Under the pieces are notes generated by a model, which worked only from the letters and a program-made list of their open reading frames with translations, had not been told where the DNA came from and searched no databases. A stretch of 35,542 nt of DNA from Vulcanimicrobiota bacterium (lineage in GTDB: Bacteria; Vulcanimicrobiota; Vulcanimicrobiia; Vulcanimicrobiales; Vulcanimicrobiaceae): NCBI GenBank assembly GCA_019232905.1, contig JAFANA010000019.1, forward strand, positions 1 to 35,542, read 5' to 3'. A program made the position numbers and the translations under genes. This document shows, in pieces, positions 29,072 to 35,542 of this stretch; position 1 is the first letter of the stretch, and each line of letters opens with the position of its first letter.

Positions 29072-30418
29072 TTACTTCTTCGGCAGCGGTTTTGCGGGAT
29101 TACCCGCTACGCGTTCTCCGGGCGGCACATCCTTCGTCACGACCGAGCCCGCGCCCGTGAGCGCACCGTCACCGATCGTGCGCGGCGCGACGATCGACGT
29201 GTTCGAACCGATGGAGACGTTCTTTCCTATCGTCGTTTTGTTCTTGTTCTTGCCGTCGTAGTTGCACGTAATCGTGCCGGCACCGATGTTGCTCTCTTCG
29301 CCGATCGACGCGTCCCCGAGATACGATAGGTGCGCGGATTTCGCGCCCTTCGCGTAGTGCGAGTTCTTAATTTCGACGAAGTTGCCGACGCGATTATCGC
29401 CGTCGAGCTTCGCGTGGCCACGGATGTGCGCGAACGGACCGACCGACGTCCCGTCGCCGATTTGGCTTTGGGAGATGACGCTCTCGCAAATCGTGACGCC
29501 GTTGCCGATTTTAGAATCCGAAATGCGCGCGTGCGGACCGATCGCGCAACGCTCGCCGATCTCGCTCAGGAGCGAGATGGTCGAGCCGGGATAGATCACC
29601 GTATCGCGGCCGATCGTCAGTTCCGGCTCGAGATACGTCGAGTCGGGATCGATGATCGTCACGCCGTCGCGCATGTGTTGCGCGCAGATGCGCGCGTTCA
29701 TCTCTTTGCGCGCGAGAGCAAGCTCGGCGCGATCGTTGATTCCGAGCACGTGCAGATGGTCGTCGCAGAGTACGGGCCGAACGCGCTTGCCTTGCCGCAC
29801 GAAGTGCTCGACGGTATCCGTTAGATAATACTCTTTTTGCGCGTTGTTGTTTTTTAATTGCGCGACGGCATCGCGGAGTTCGTTCTCGGCGAACGCGTAG
29901 ATCCCGGCGTTCATTTCGTCGATCTCGAGCTCTTGCGGCGACGCGTCCCGAACTTCGACGATGCGCTCGACGTCGTTCCCTTTGCGGACGATGCGGCCGA
30001 AATTCGACGGAAGCGGCATCTTCACCGTAACGAGGGACATCGCCGCGCCGCTCGCGCCATTCGAGTCGAGCGATCCCATCATGCCGCTAAAGATCTCATC
30101 CGTAACGAGCGGCATATCACCGTATGCGACGATAACTCGTCCGCCGGTTTGCACGTCGAGGGCCTCGAGCGCAACCTTCACGGCGTGCCCGGTACCGAGT
30201 TGTTCCTTCTGAACGACGCTGCGCACGCCGAATTCCGCCATGCGCGGTTCGAGCTCGTCGTTCGTAACGACAAGAATGTCGGTGATTCCGGAACGGCGTA
30301 GCGCGGCAATTGTGTACCACAGCATCGGCCGGCCGCACAGTTCGTGTAAAACCTTCGGCGTTGCACTCTTCATGCGCGTGCCTTTGCCGGCCGCGAGTAC
30401 GATCGCGCGCAGCATCAT
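29072..30418 (-). CDS. glmU: Bifunctional GlmU (GlcN-1-P acetyltransferase / GlcNAc-1-P uridyltransferase)
   Basis: GlmU makes UDP-N-acetylglucosamine for peptidoglycan and lipopolysaccharide. The 448-aa protein has the N-terminal uridyltransferase motif LAAGKGTRMKSATPKVLHELCGRPM, then AYGDMPLV. A left-handed beta-helix acetyltransferase half follows with hexapeptide repeats and the active-site region GNFVEIKNSHYAKGAKSAHLSYLGDASIGEESNIGAGTITCNYDGKNK. The start ATG 30418 overlaps the gltX stop as ATGA; the next codon is also ATG. Confidence 0.97.
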   Translation of the reverse strand: MMLRAIVLAAGKGTRMKSATPKVLHELCGRPMLWYTIAALRRSGITDILVVTNDELEPRMAEFGVRSVVQKEQLGTGHAVKVALEALDVQTGGRVIVAYGDMPLVTDEIFSGMMGSLDSNGASGAAMSLVTVKMPLPSNFGRIVRKGNDVERIVEVRDASPQELEIDEMNAGIYAFAENELRDAVAQLKNNNAQKEYYLTDTVEHFVRQGKRVRPVLCDDHLHVLGINDRAELALARKEMNARICAQHMRDGVTIIDPDSTYLEPELTIGRDTVIYPGSTISLLSEIGERCAIGPHARISDSKIGNGVTICESVISQSQIGDGTSVGPFAHIRGHAKLDGDNRVGNFVEIKNSHYAKGAKSAHLSYLGDASIGEESNIGAGTITCNYDGKNKNKTTIGKNVSIGSNTSIVAPRTIGDGALTGAGSVVTKDVPPGERVAGNPAKPLPKK

Positions 30419-31917
30419 GAAGCCTCGTCCTCCTTGTCCGTTGCCGCGAGCAGCTTCTTCCACTCGTCCTGTTCTTTCTTACTGGGTGCGCCGAGCGCAT
30501 CGAGCGCCGTGCGTAGACGTTCCCGCACCATGTCGCGTCCAAGCAGGTCCATTGCATCAAAGAGCGGCACCGATGTGGGACTTCCGGTGATCGCTACGTA
30601 GAACGGACGGGCAACATCGCGGAACTTCTTGCCGAGGAGCTCGCTCACGCGCTTGAGGACCATTTCGATTCCCGCCACGTTCCATGCGCGCAACGCATCG
30701 AGGTCCCACATCGCGAGCGCCAATGCTTGACGCACTTCCAAATCGCTCATCTTCCCGGCGCGCAGTTGTTCGGCCGCAACCGGCAAACGCCCGGCGAAAA
30801 AGAAGCTGAGCAGCAATCCGAGATCGCTTAAGCGTTCGACCCGGGTTTGCGAGAGCGACGCAATGCGCTTTAAGCGATCCGGCGCGAATCCCCATGCGGC
30901 GACGCGCTGCATGAACTGATCGGGGTCGAGACGTTCACGAATGTAGCGGCCATTGAGCCAATCGAGTTTCGCGACGTCGAAGACCGGGCCGCCGAGCGGA
31001 ATATGTTCGAGTGAAAAGCGCTGCACCATATCCGGAAGCAGCATCATCTCGTCTTGACCTTCAGGCAGCGAATTCGAGAGCAATCCCAAGAAATTCAGGA
31101 GCGCTTCCGGCAGATAGCCCATCGCCTGATAGAACAAAATGCCGGTCGGATTCTTACGCTTCGAGAGTTTGGATTTATCGGGGTTGCGCAGCAGCGGCAA
31201 ATGAATAAGCTTCGGCATCTGCCAGCCGAAGTATTGATAGAGCAACACGTGTTTTGGCGCGCTCGAGATCCACTCTTCGCCGCGCATTACGTGCGTGATT
31301 TCCATCAAATGATCGTCGACGACGTTCGCGAGATGATAGGTCGGTAGACCGTCCGACTTCATTAGGACTTGCATGTCGACGGTTTTCCATTCGAACTCGA
31401 TCTTGCCGCGGCGCTCATCCTCGACGATGCACGCGCCGTGGTCCGGCACTTTCATGCGCACGACATACGCTTCGCCGGCGGCCTCGCGACGCGCGATTTC
31501 CTCGGGCGAATAGCTCAGGCACAAGCCGTCGTAGCGCGGCGGCAGGCCTGCGGCACGCTGCGCGACGCGCATCTCTTCCAACCGCTCCGGCGTGCAGAAA
31601 CATTTGAACGCGTCGCCCTGATCGAGCAGTTGCTGGACATATCGCTTATAAATCGCCGAACGTTCGCTTTGGCGATACGGGCCGTGCGGTCCGCCGACGT
31701 CGGGGCCTTCATCCCATGACAATCCGAGCCAATGCAGCGAATCGAGAATCGCGCGTTCGCTTTCCCGCGTGCTGCGCGCCTGATCCGTGTCCTCGATTCG
31801 CAGGAGGAAGTCACCGCCGTGATGTTTTGCAAAACAGTAATTGATCAGCGCGACATATGCCGTGCCAACATGAGGGTCGCCCGTCGGAGACGGAGCGACC
31901 CGCGTGCGTACCTTCAT
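30415..31917 (-). CDS. gltX: Glutamyl-tRNA synthetase
   Basis: GltX charges tRNA-Glu (and in many bacteria also tRNA-Gln). The 500-aa class I synthetase has the HIGH-type motif RVAPSPTGDPHVGTA at residue 6, the KMSKS-type motif SKLSKRKNPT, and the family signatures LRIEDTDQARS and LPTYHLANVVDDHLMEITHVMRGEEW. The C-terminal anticodon-binding helical domain is complete. It is seven bases downstream of the mutase small subunit gene and coupled to glmU. Confidence 0.97.
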   Translation of the reverse strand: MKVRTRVAPSPTGDPHVGTAYVALINYCFAKHHGGDFLLRIEDTDQARSTRESERAILDSLHWLGLSWDEGPDVGGPHGPYRQSERSAIYKRYVQQLLDQGDAFKCFCTPERLEEMRVAQRAAGLPPRYDGLCLSYSPEEIARREAAGEAYVVRMKVPDHGACIVEDERRGKIEFEWKTVDMQVLMKSDGLPTYHLANVVDDHLMEITHVMRGEEWISSAPKHVLLYQYFGWQMPKLIHLPLLRNPDKSKLSKRKNPTGILFYQAMGYLPEALLNFLGLLSNSLPEGQDEMMLLPDMVQRFSLEHIPLGGPVFDVAKLDWLNGRYIRERLDPDQFMQRVAAWGFAPDRLKRIASLSQTRVERLSDLGLLLSFFFAGRLPVAAEQLRAGKMSDLEVRQALALAMWDLDALRAWNVAGIEMVLKRVSELLGKKFRDVARPFYVAITGSPTSVPLFDAMDLLGRDMVRERLRTALDALGAPSKKEQDEWKKLLAATDKEDEAS

Positions 31918-31924
31918 CTTGTTG

Positions 31925-32341
31925 TTACCCGACTAGCTCGCGTCGTTTGCCGCACTCCGCTTCGACGAAGTCGATGATTTCTTGGAGCGGCGCGCCCGGT
32001 GTGAACACCGCCTTGACGCCGCGCTTGCGCAGTTCGTCAGCATCTTCCGGCGGAATCGTCCCGCCGCCGAAAAACACGACGTCTTCAGCGTCTTGCGCTT
32101 TGAGTTGTTCGAGCACGAGCGGGAAGAGCGTCATATGCGCACCCGAAAGAATCGAGAGGCCGATTCCGTCGGCGTCTTCTTGAATCGCCGTCTGCACGAT
32201 TTGCTCCGGCGTCTGAAAGAGGCCGGTGTAAATCACTTCCATGCCCGCATCGCGCAGCGCGCGAGCGATGACTTTGGCGCCGCGGTCGTGGCCGTCGAGG
32301 CCCGCCTTAGCGATGACGATGCGTAGTGGTCGGTTGGCCAT
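31925..32341 (-). CDS. Acyl-CoA mutase small subunit, B12-binding (IcmB-like)
   Basis: The 138-aa protein is a stand-alone cobalamin-binding domain. It has the DxHxxG motif (GLDGHDRG, D16-H18-G21) that supplies the lower axial histidine, followed by LSILSGAH and FFGGGTIPPED. The size equals the small subunit of two-subunit isobutyryl-CoA mutases (about 136 aa) and of archaeal-type methylmalonyl-CoA mutases. It would dimerise with the large subunit at 32456-34108. A 49-aa ORF overlaps its first 35 bases in another frame. Confidence 0.92.
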   Translation of the reverse strand: MANRPLRIVIAKAGLDGHDRGAKVIARALRDAGMEVIYTGLFQTPEQIVQTAIQEDADGIGLSILSGAHMTLFPLVLEQLKAQDAEDVVFFGGGTIPPEDADELRKRGVKAVFTPGAPLQEIIDFVEAECGKRRELVG

Positions 32342-32456
32342 AGATTCCTTTACGTTGAAGTTCCTCGCTCAAGCGCAGCGCTTCCTCGAACTTACGCTTG
32401 ACCTCGGCAAGCGTGCGCCGCACGCGATGCCGTTCGATTTCGCTCTTGATTTTCAT
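32307..32456 (-). CDS. 49-aa ORF coupled between the mutase subunit genes
   Basis: ATG 32456 shares its A with the stop of the mutase large subunit (TAATG), and the frame runs 49 codons to TAA at 32307, ending 35 bases inside the small-subunit gene. The product is strongly charged and should form one long helix or coiled coil: residues 1-20 read [20 protein letters not shown], followed by RKFEEALRLSEELQRKG and a short tail. The heptad-like spacing of L/I/V fits an interaction helix. I do not recognise it. Without it there would be a 114-bp gap between two tightly packed operon genes, which supports it being real. Confidence 0.6.
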   Translation of the reverse strand: MKIKSEIERHRVRRTLAEVKRKFEEALRLSEELQRKGIYGQPTTTHRHR

Positions 32457-34108
32457 TAAAATACCGAGCGCTCCGTATATCTGCCGTATACCCCCACCAT
32501 GGCTTCGACGATCTCGCCTTCCGTGCAGTAAGCATTCACGCAGTCGATCAGGTGCGGCATCAGGTTGTCGTGTTCGTCGCGGCAGGCTTGTTGCAGGCGA
32601 TCCAGCGTTTGTTGGACCTTGCCGTTGTCGCGCGTCGCGCGCAGATCTTGCAGCGAGCGCGCCTGACCCTGAGCAACCTCCTCAGTGATCTTGAGCAGAT
32701 CCATATCCAACTGCTCTTCATCACGTTGGAATTGGTTGACGCCCACGATGATGCGGTCTTTCGATTCGATCGACCGCTGATAGCGATAACTCGCTTCAGC
32801 GATCTCTTTCTGGAAGAAGCCGGCTTCGATCGCCTCGATCACGCCGCCGTACTCTTCGATCTGCTGGAAGTACGCTTCGGCTTGGCGCTCCATCTCGTCG
32901 GTGAGCGCTTCGACGAAGTACGATCCGCCGAGCGGATCGACGACGTTCGTGACGTTGGTTTCGTAGGCGAGCACCTGTTGCGTGCGAAGCGCAATCTCCA
33001 CCGACTTTTCGGTCGGAAGCGCGAGGACTTCGTCCATCGAGTTGGTGTGCAGCGACTGCGTTCCGCCGAGCACGGCCGCCATCGCCTCGAATGCGACGCG
33101 CACGATGTTGTTCTCGGGCTGTTGCGCGGTTGCGCTGCAGCCGGCCGTTTGCGTGTGGAAACGCAGCTGCCACGACTTCGGATTCTTCGCGCCGTACCGT
33201 TCGCGCATACGTTTGGCATAAATTCGGCGCGCCGCCCGGAACTTTGCGATCTCTTCGAAGAAGTCAATGTGCGAATTGAAGAAAAACGACAGACGCGGCG
33301 CAAACGAATCGACGTCGAGCCCACGCGCCATCGCCGCTTCGACGTACGCAAAGCCGTCCGCAAGGGTGAACGCCAGCTCTTGCGCGGCGGTCGATCCCGC
33401 TTCGCGAATGTGATAGCCCGAGATTGAGATCGTGTTCCACTTCGGCATTTCCGCCGTGCAGAATTCGATCATATCGACGATCACGCGCATATGAGGACGC
33501 GGCGGAAAGATCCACTCTTTCTGCGCGATGTACTCTTTGAGGATGTCCGCTTGAATCGTGCCGCCGAGCGCGGTGCGCGGAATACCCTTCTTCTCGGCCG
33601 CCGCGATGTATTGCGCGACCGCAATTGCCGCCGGCCCGTTGATCGTCATCGACGTCGTGATGTCGCCCATGTCGATGCCGTCGAAGAGTTGTTCCATGTC
33701 GCGTAACGAGTCGATGGCCACGCCGCACTTGCCGACTTCACCGCGCGCTTGCGGAGCATCGGAATCATAACCCATGAGCGTCGGCATATCGAACGCCACG
33801 GAAAGTCCGTGCTGCCCCTGCGAGAGTAAGAAGTGATAACGCTCGTTGGTTTGTTTGGCATTGCCGAAGCCCGCGAACTGGCGCATCGTCCAGAGCCGGT
33901 CGCGATAGCCGTTCTTATGAATGCCGCGCGTGTACGGATACTCGCCCGGCGGCTCATTGACGCGGGTGACGTCGTCGGGCTCGTAGACGGTCTCGAGCGG
34001 CACGTCGGAGATGGTGCGGTCCATCGCCCCGGAACCCGGTCCCGTCCGCAAATACCCCGGCGCCGTCTTCGCCCCGGATCCGTTGGGGCGGTCGATCATC
34101 TTAGCCAA
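32456..34108 (-). CDS. Coenzyme-B12 acyl-CoA mutase large subunit, isobutyryl-CoA-mutase type
   Basis: The 550-aa protein is the TIM-barrel catalytic subunit without a fused B12 domain. Family motifs: [51 protein letters not shown] and [11 protein letters not shown] (H233, equal to H244 of the Propionibacterium methylmalonyl-CoA mutase). At the two specificity positions, Tyr89 is Phe here (RQFAG, F78) and Arg207 is Gln (YIAQKEW, Q196). This Phe/Gln pair is the published isobutyryl-CoA mutase pattern rather than the methylmalonyl one. I start at TTG 34108, with AGAGGA about nine bases upstream; ATG 34099 is the alternative. No MeaB-type chaperone is in the window. Confidence 0.9.
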   Translation of the reverse strand: MAKMIDRPNGSGAKTAPGYLRTGPGSGAMDRTISDVPLETVYEPDDVTRVNEPPGEYPYTRGIHKNGYRDRLWTMRQFAGFGNAKQTNERYHFLLSQGQHGLSVAFDMPTLMGYDSDAPQARGEVGKCGVAIDSLRDMEQLFDGIDMGDITTSMTINGPAAIAVAQYIAAAEKKGIPRTALGGTIQADILKEYIAQKEWIFPPRPHMRVIVDMIEFCTAEMPKWNTISISGYHIREAGSTAAQELAFTLADGFAYVEAAMARGLDVDSFAPRLSFFFNSHIDFFEEIAKFRAARRIYAKRMRERYGAKNPKSWQLRFHTQTAGCSATAQQPENNIVRVAFEAMAAVLGGTQSLHTNSMDEVLALPTEKSVEIALRTQQVLAYETNVTNVVDPLGGSYFVEALTDEMERQAEAYFQQIEEYGGVIEAIEAGFFQKEIAEASYRYQRSIESKDRIIVGVNQFQRDEEQLDMDLLKITEEVAQGQARSLQDLRATRDNGKVQQTLDRLQQACRDEHDNLMPHLIDCVNAYCTEGEIVEAMVGVYGRYTERSVF

Positions 34109-34124
34109 GCTGGAACTTCCTCTT

Positions 34125-34148
34125 AATAGGGATGTCGGAAGCCCTATT
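34125..34148. promoter_or_regulatory. Inverted repeat at the mutase promoter, putative operator
   Basis: AATAGGG (34125-34131) and CCCTATT (34142-34148) are perfect inverted repeats around 10 bases. The element overlaps the predicted -10 box and transcription start of the mutase operon. Its size suits a dimeric repressor of acyl-CoA metabolism, but none is encoded here. Confidence 0.5.
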
Positions 34149-34174
34149 CTCCCAAAGCCGCAGCCACCCCGCAA
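34146..34174 (-). promoter_or_regulatory. Putative promoter of the mutase-gltX-glmU operon
   Basis: On the minus strand TTGCGG (34174-34169) precedes GAGAAT (34151-34146) by 17 bases. Each box keeps four of six consensus positions. The next gene upstream is divergent, so a promoter must lie in this 172-bp region. Confidence 0.45.
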
Positions 34175-34280
34175 GTGAAGAGGTCGCCGCCCTTCTCAAC
34201 GGCGGGTTAAGCGTTATGGTCGGGGGGCATGATCAAGCAAGCGCTCCCGAAGCATCCGTGATCGAAGATCCGGTTCTGTG

Positions 34281-34514
34281 ATGCCGAAAAAGCTCGATTT
34301 CACGAAGCACGCCGCAGACCGGATGGTCGAGCGAAACGTGGAGCCTTCCGAAGTCGAGGACGTTATAAGAAGCCCAGAGATCTGCACGCCCGGTAAGGGC
34401 GGAAAGACGAATCTGTGGAAAACGGTCGGTGGACGGCGCCTAAGAGTCACGATTTTGGAGACCAGTACGAAGATAAAAGTGATCACGGTTGTTTCGCCGG
34501 ACGAGGAAGCCTGA
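34281..34514 (+). CDS. DUF4258 domain protein
   Basis: The 77-aa protein matches DUF4258 in its start (KLDFTKHAADRMVERNVEPSEVEDVIRSPEI), followed by GGRRLRVTILETSTKIKVITVVSPDEE, a basic helix-plus-sheet layout resembling small RelE-like folds. I take ATG 34281; GTG 34278 directly before it is equally possible, and no clear Shine-Dalgarno is present. It is directly followed by a DUF2283 gene (TGAATG junction). The pair is divergent from the mutase operon and lower in GC than its surroundings, which may point to acquisition by transfer. Confidence 0.85.
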   Translation: MPKKLDFTKHAADRMVERNVEPSEVEDVIRSPEICTPGKGGKTNLWKTVGGRRLRVTILETSTKIKVITVVSPDEEA

Positions 34515-34766
34515 ATGTTACGCGAGTTAAAGAACGTTGAGGCTGGCGAACACGCGACTTACTTTCGCTTTTCGAAGATGCCTGTTGCTAAAACTCGGTG
34601 CCTTGCAAACGGGGAAATCAACGTCGACCTCGATGCGGACAACGAAGTGGTGGGAATTGAGGTCCTAAGTCTCGACCCCGAAGAGATGCAAACATTGGCT
34701 GACGTTGTTAAAGAGTACAGGTTGAGCTTAAGCCAGCTGACGCATGCGCTAAAACCGTCTGCATAG
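34515..34766 (+). CDS. DUF2283 domain protein
   Basis: The 83-aa protein carries the DUF2283 core: a strand pair (ATYFRFSKMPVAKTRCLANGEINVDLDADNEVVGIEVLSL) followed by a helix (PEEMQTLADVVKEYRL). The family has no established function. Small DUF2283 genes commonly sit beside DUF4258 genes, and a toxin-antitoxin-like role has been suggested for such pairs; nothing here proves it. The ATG directly abuts the TGA of the DUF4258 gene, implying coupled translation and a joint function. Confidence 0.85.
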   Translation: MLRELKNVEAGEHATYFRFSKMPVAKTRCLANGEINVDLDADNEVVGIEVLSLDPEEMQTLADVVKEYRLSLSQLTHALKPSA

Positions 34767-34791
34767 TCAAAGCACTTTCCAAACAGTCGTG

Positions 34792-35542
34792 CTACGAGGG
34801 CGGCTTGTTGAAGATGTCGCTGAGATAATCCGGCTCGTGATCTCGCAGGTGCTTTGCGTATGAGGGTTCGTCGAAGAGCCAATCCGGAAGCGACTCGGGA
34901 AACGCCATGCGCACGACGCGTAGTTGACGATAGACCGGCGTGTGAAGATCGGGCGCGTGGTAAACCGCAATCCAACTCGACGCTATGCGATAGTTGCCGA
35001 CGGTCGTAAAGTCGACCGTGAGGTCGGCTTCGCCGCCGACCAGCTGCACGTCGGGCTCTGTGACGTAATCTGCGCGCCATACGTCGTATGTGTCCGTATC
35101 GATCCAAAGATCGCGTAACGCGTTCTGCTGCGGATCACGCCGCGGATGCAACGCCACGTGATAAACGTGATGGCCTTCGATCGTTTCGGCGCCTGCAACC
35201 GAAACGTCATAAAGATGTCCGCGCGAAGAGACAACCGCGATCGTCTTCAGCGTCGATTCCAAATCGAGCGCGGGAGCGGGCGCCGTTGCGGAGGGCGTCG
35301 GCGTGGCGATCGCCTCGTGCACCGACCGCGAAAGCGGACCGACGAACGCGCGGTAAATGTTCGCATTCGGAAGCGTGGAGCCGGTCGGAAGCGTCACGTC
35401 GTTCATCATCTCGTCGGTGCCGCGAAATGCGATGCGATGATATTCGCCGTTTTCCACCGTCATGTAGACGACGTACGGCGGTGTGCCGTACGAATGCAGA
35501 CGCGCGAGCGCCCGAAACACGACTTCGTTTGCGCTGGGGGAA
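34792..35542 (-). CDS. Unknown protein, 5' end beyond the window
   Basis: The frame is open from the window edge to the stop at 34792, giving at least 250 residues. A GTG at 35520 exists, but the upstream codons (reading PSANEVV) continue the same strand pattern, so the true start is probably outside. The visible part alternates strands with SRGHLYDVSVAGAETIEGHHVYHVALHPRRD and DLWIDTDTYDVWRADYV, which resembles the concave sheet of exported LolA/outer-membrane-lipoprotein-sorting-like proteins. A Pro/Ala/Thr-rich linker lies in the first half. The C-terminus ends PDYLSDIFNKPPS. The family is not assigned. Confidence 0.65.
   Translation of the reverse strand, partial: SPSANEVVFRALARLHSYGTPPYVVYMTVENGEYHRIAFRGTDEMMNDVTLPTGSTLPNANIYRAFVGPLSRSVHEAIATPTPSATAPAPALDLESTLKTIAVVSSRGHLYDVSVAGAETIEGHHVYHVALHPRRDPQQNALRDLWIDTDTYDVWRADYVTEPDVQLVGGEADLTVDFTTVGNYRIASSWIAVYHAPDLHTPVYRQLRVVRMAFPESLPDWLFDEPSYAKHLRDHEPDYLSDIFNKPPS

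Overview
The window is a gene-dense, GC-rich bacterial chromosome segment with about 32 protein genes. I see no rRNA, tRNA, CRISPR array or intact insertion sequence. The cell is probably diderm: there is a DUF5916-type outer-membrane barrel protein and a small exported glycine-rich barrel-like protein. Many genes start with GTG or TTG, and neighbouring genes are often coupled by ATGA, GTGA, TTGA or TAATG overlaps. My best guess for the lineage is the Eremiobacterota (WPS-2) or a similar uncultured phylum. That rests on general impression only, not on a marker search.

Region 1 (1-12956, all minus strand): uvrB, DUF5996, a small exported NTF2-like protein, a GH38 alpha-mannosidase, a HAD phosphatase, a multi-pass membrane protein, uvrA, a VOC/glyoxalase-fold protein and ligA. 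It ends in several hairpins including an intrinsic terminator. Two nucleotide-excision-repair genes and the NAD-dependent ligase frame a sugar-hydrolase module. ligA and uvrA each carry an in-frame copy of one short dispersed repeat, which adds about eight residues to each protein. A 97-bp palindromic repeat lies between uvrA and the VOC gene.

Region 2 (13018-15532, plus): a drug-exporter operon of a DHA2 transporter, an unknown 110-aa protein and a TetR regulator, behind a promoter whose start overlaps a palindrome. Region 3 (15599-18609, plus): prs, rplY, pth and an N-acetylglutamate-kinase-like protein that has lost its catalytic lysines. pth has no ATG, GTG or TTG in the right place and seems to start at ATA. 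Region 4 (18606-20923, minus): an M48/Ste24-like membrane protein with a destroyed zinc motif, then a GGDEF diguanylate cyclase. Region 5 (20979-22910, plus): a PLP-dependent decarboxylase and a small exported protein.

Region 6 (22918-25949, minus): a complete PQQ cofactor operon in the order pqqA-C-D-E-B, including a 34-aa PqqA that standard minimum-length gene calls would miss. Region 7 (26055-34108, minus): a coenzyme-B12 acyl-CoA mutase large subunit with isobutyryl-CoA-mutase-type residues, a coupled 49-aa small ORF, the B12-binding subunit, gltX, glmU, a two-domain aspartyl protease, and, behind its own promoter and a perfect 11-bp inverted repeat, the DUF5916 protein. Region 8 (34281-35542): a DUF4258/DUF2283 gene pair and a gene cut by the window edge.

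The most notable points are the ATA start of pth, the neighbouring dead-enzyme homologues, the coupled 49-aa ORF inside the mutase operon, the in-frame repeats in two DNA-repair genes, and three promoters that each have a palindrome over the transcription start.
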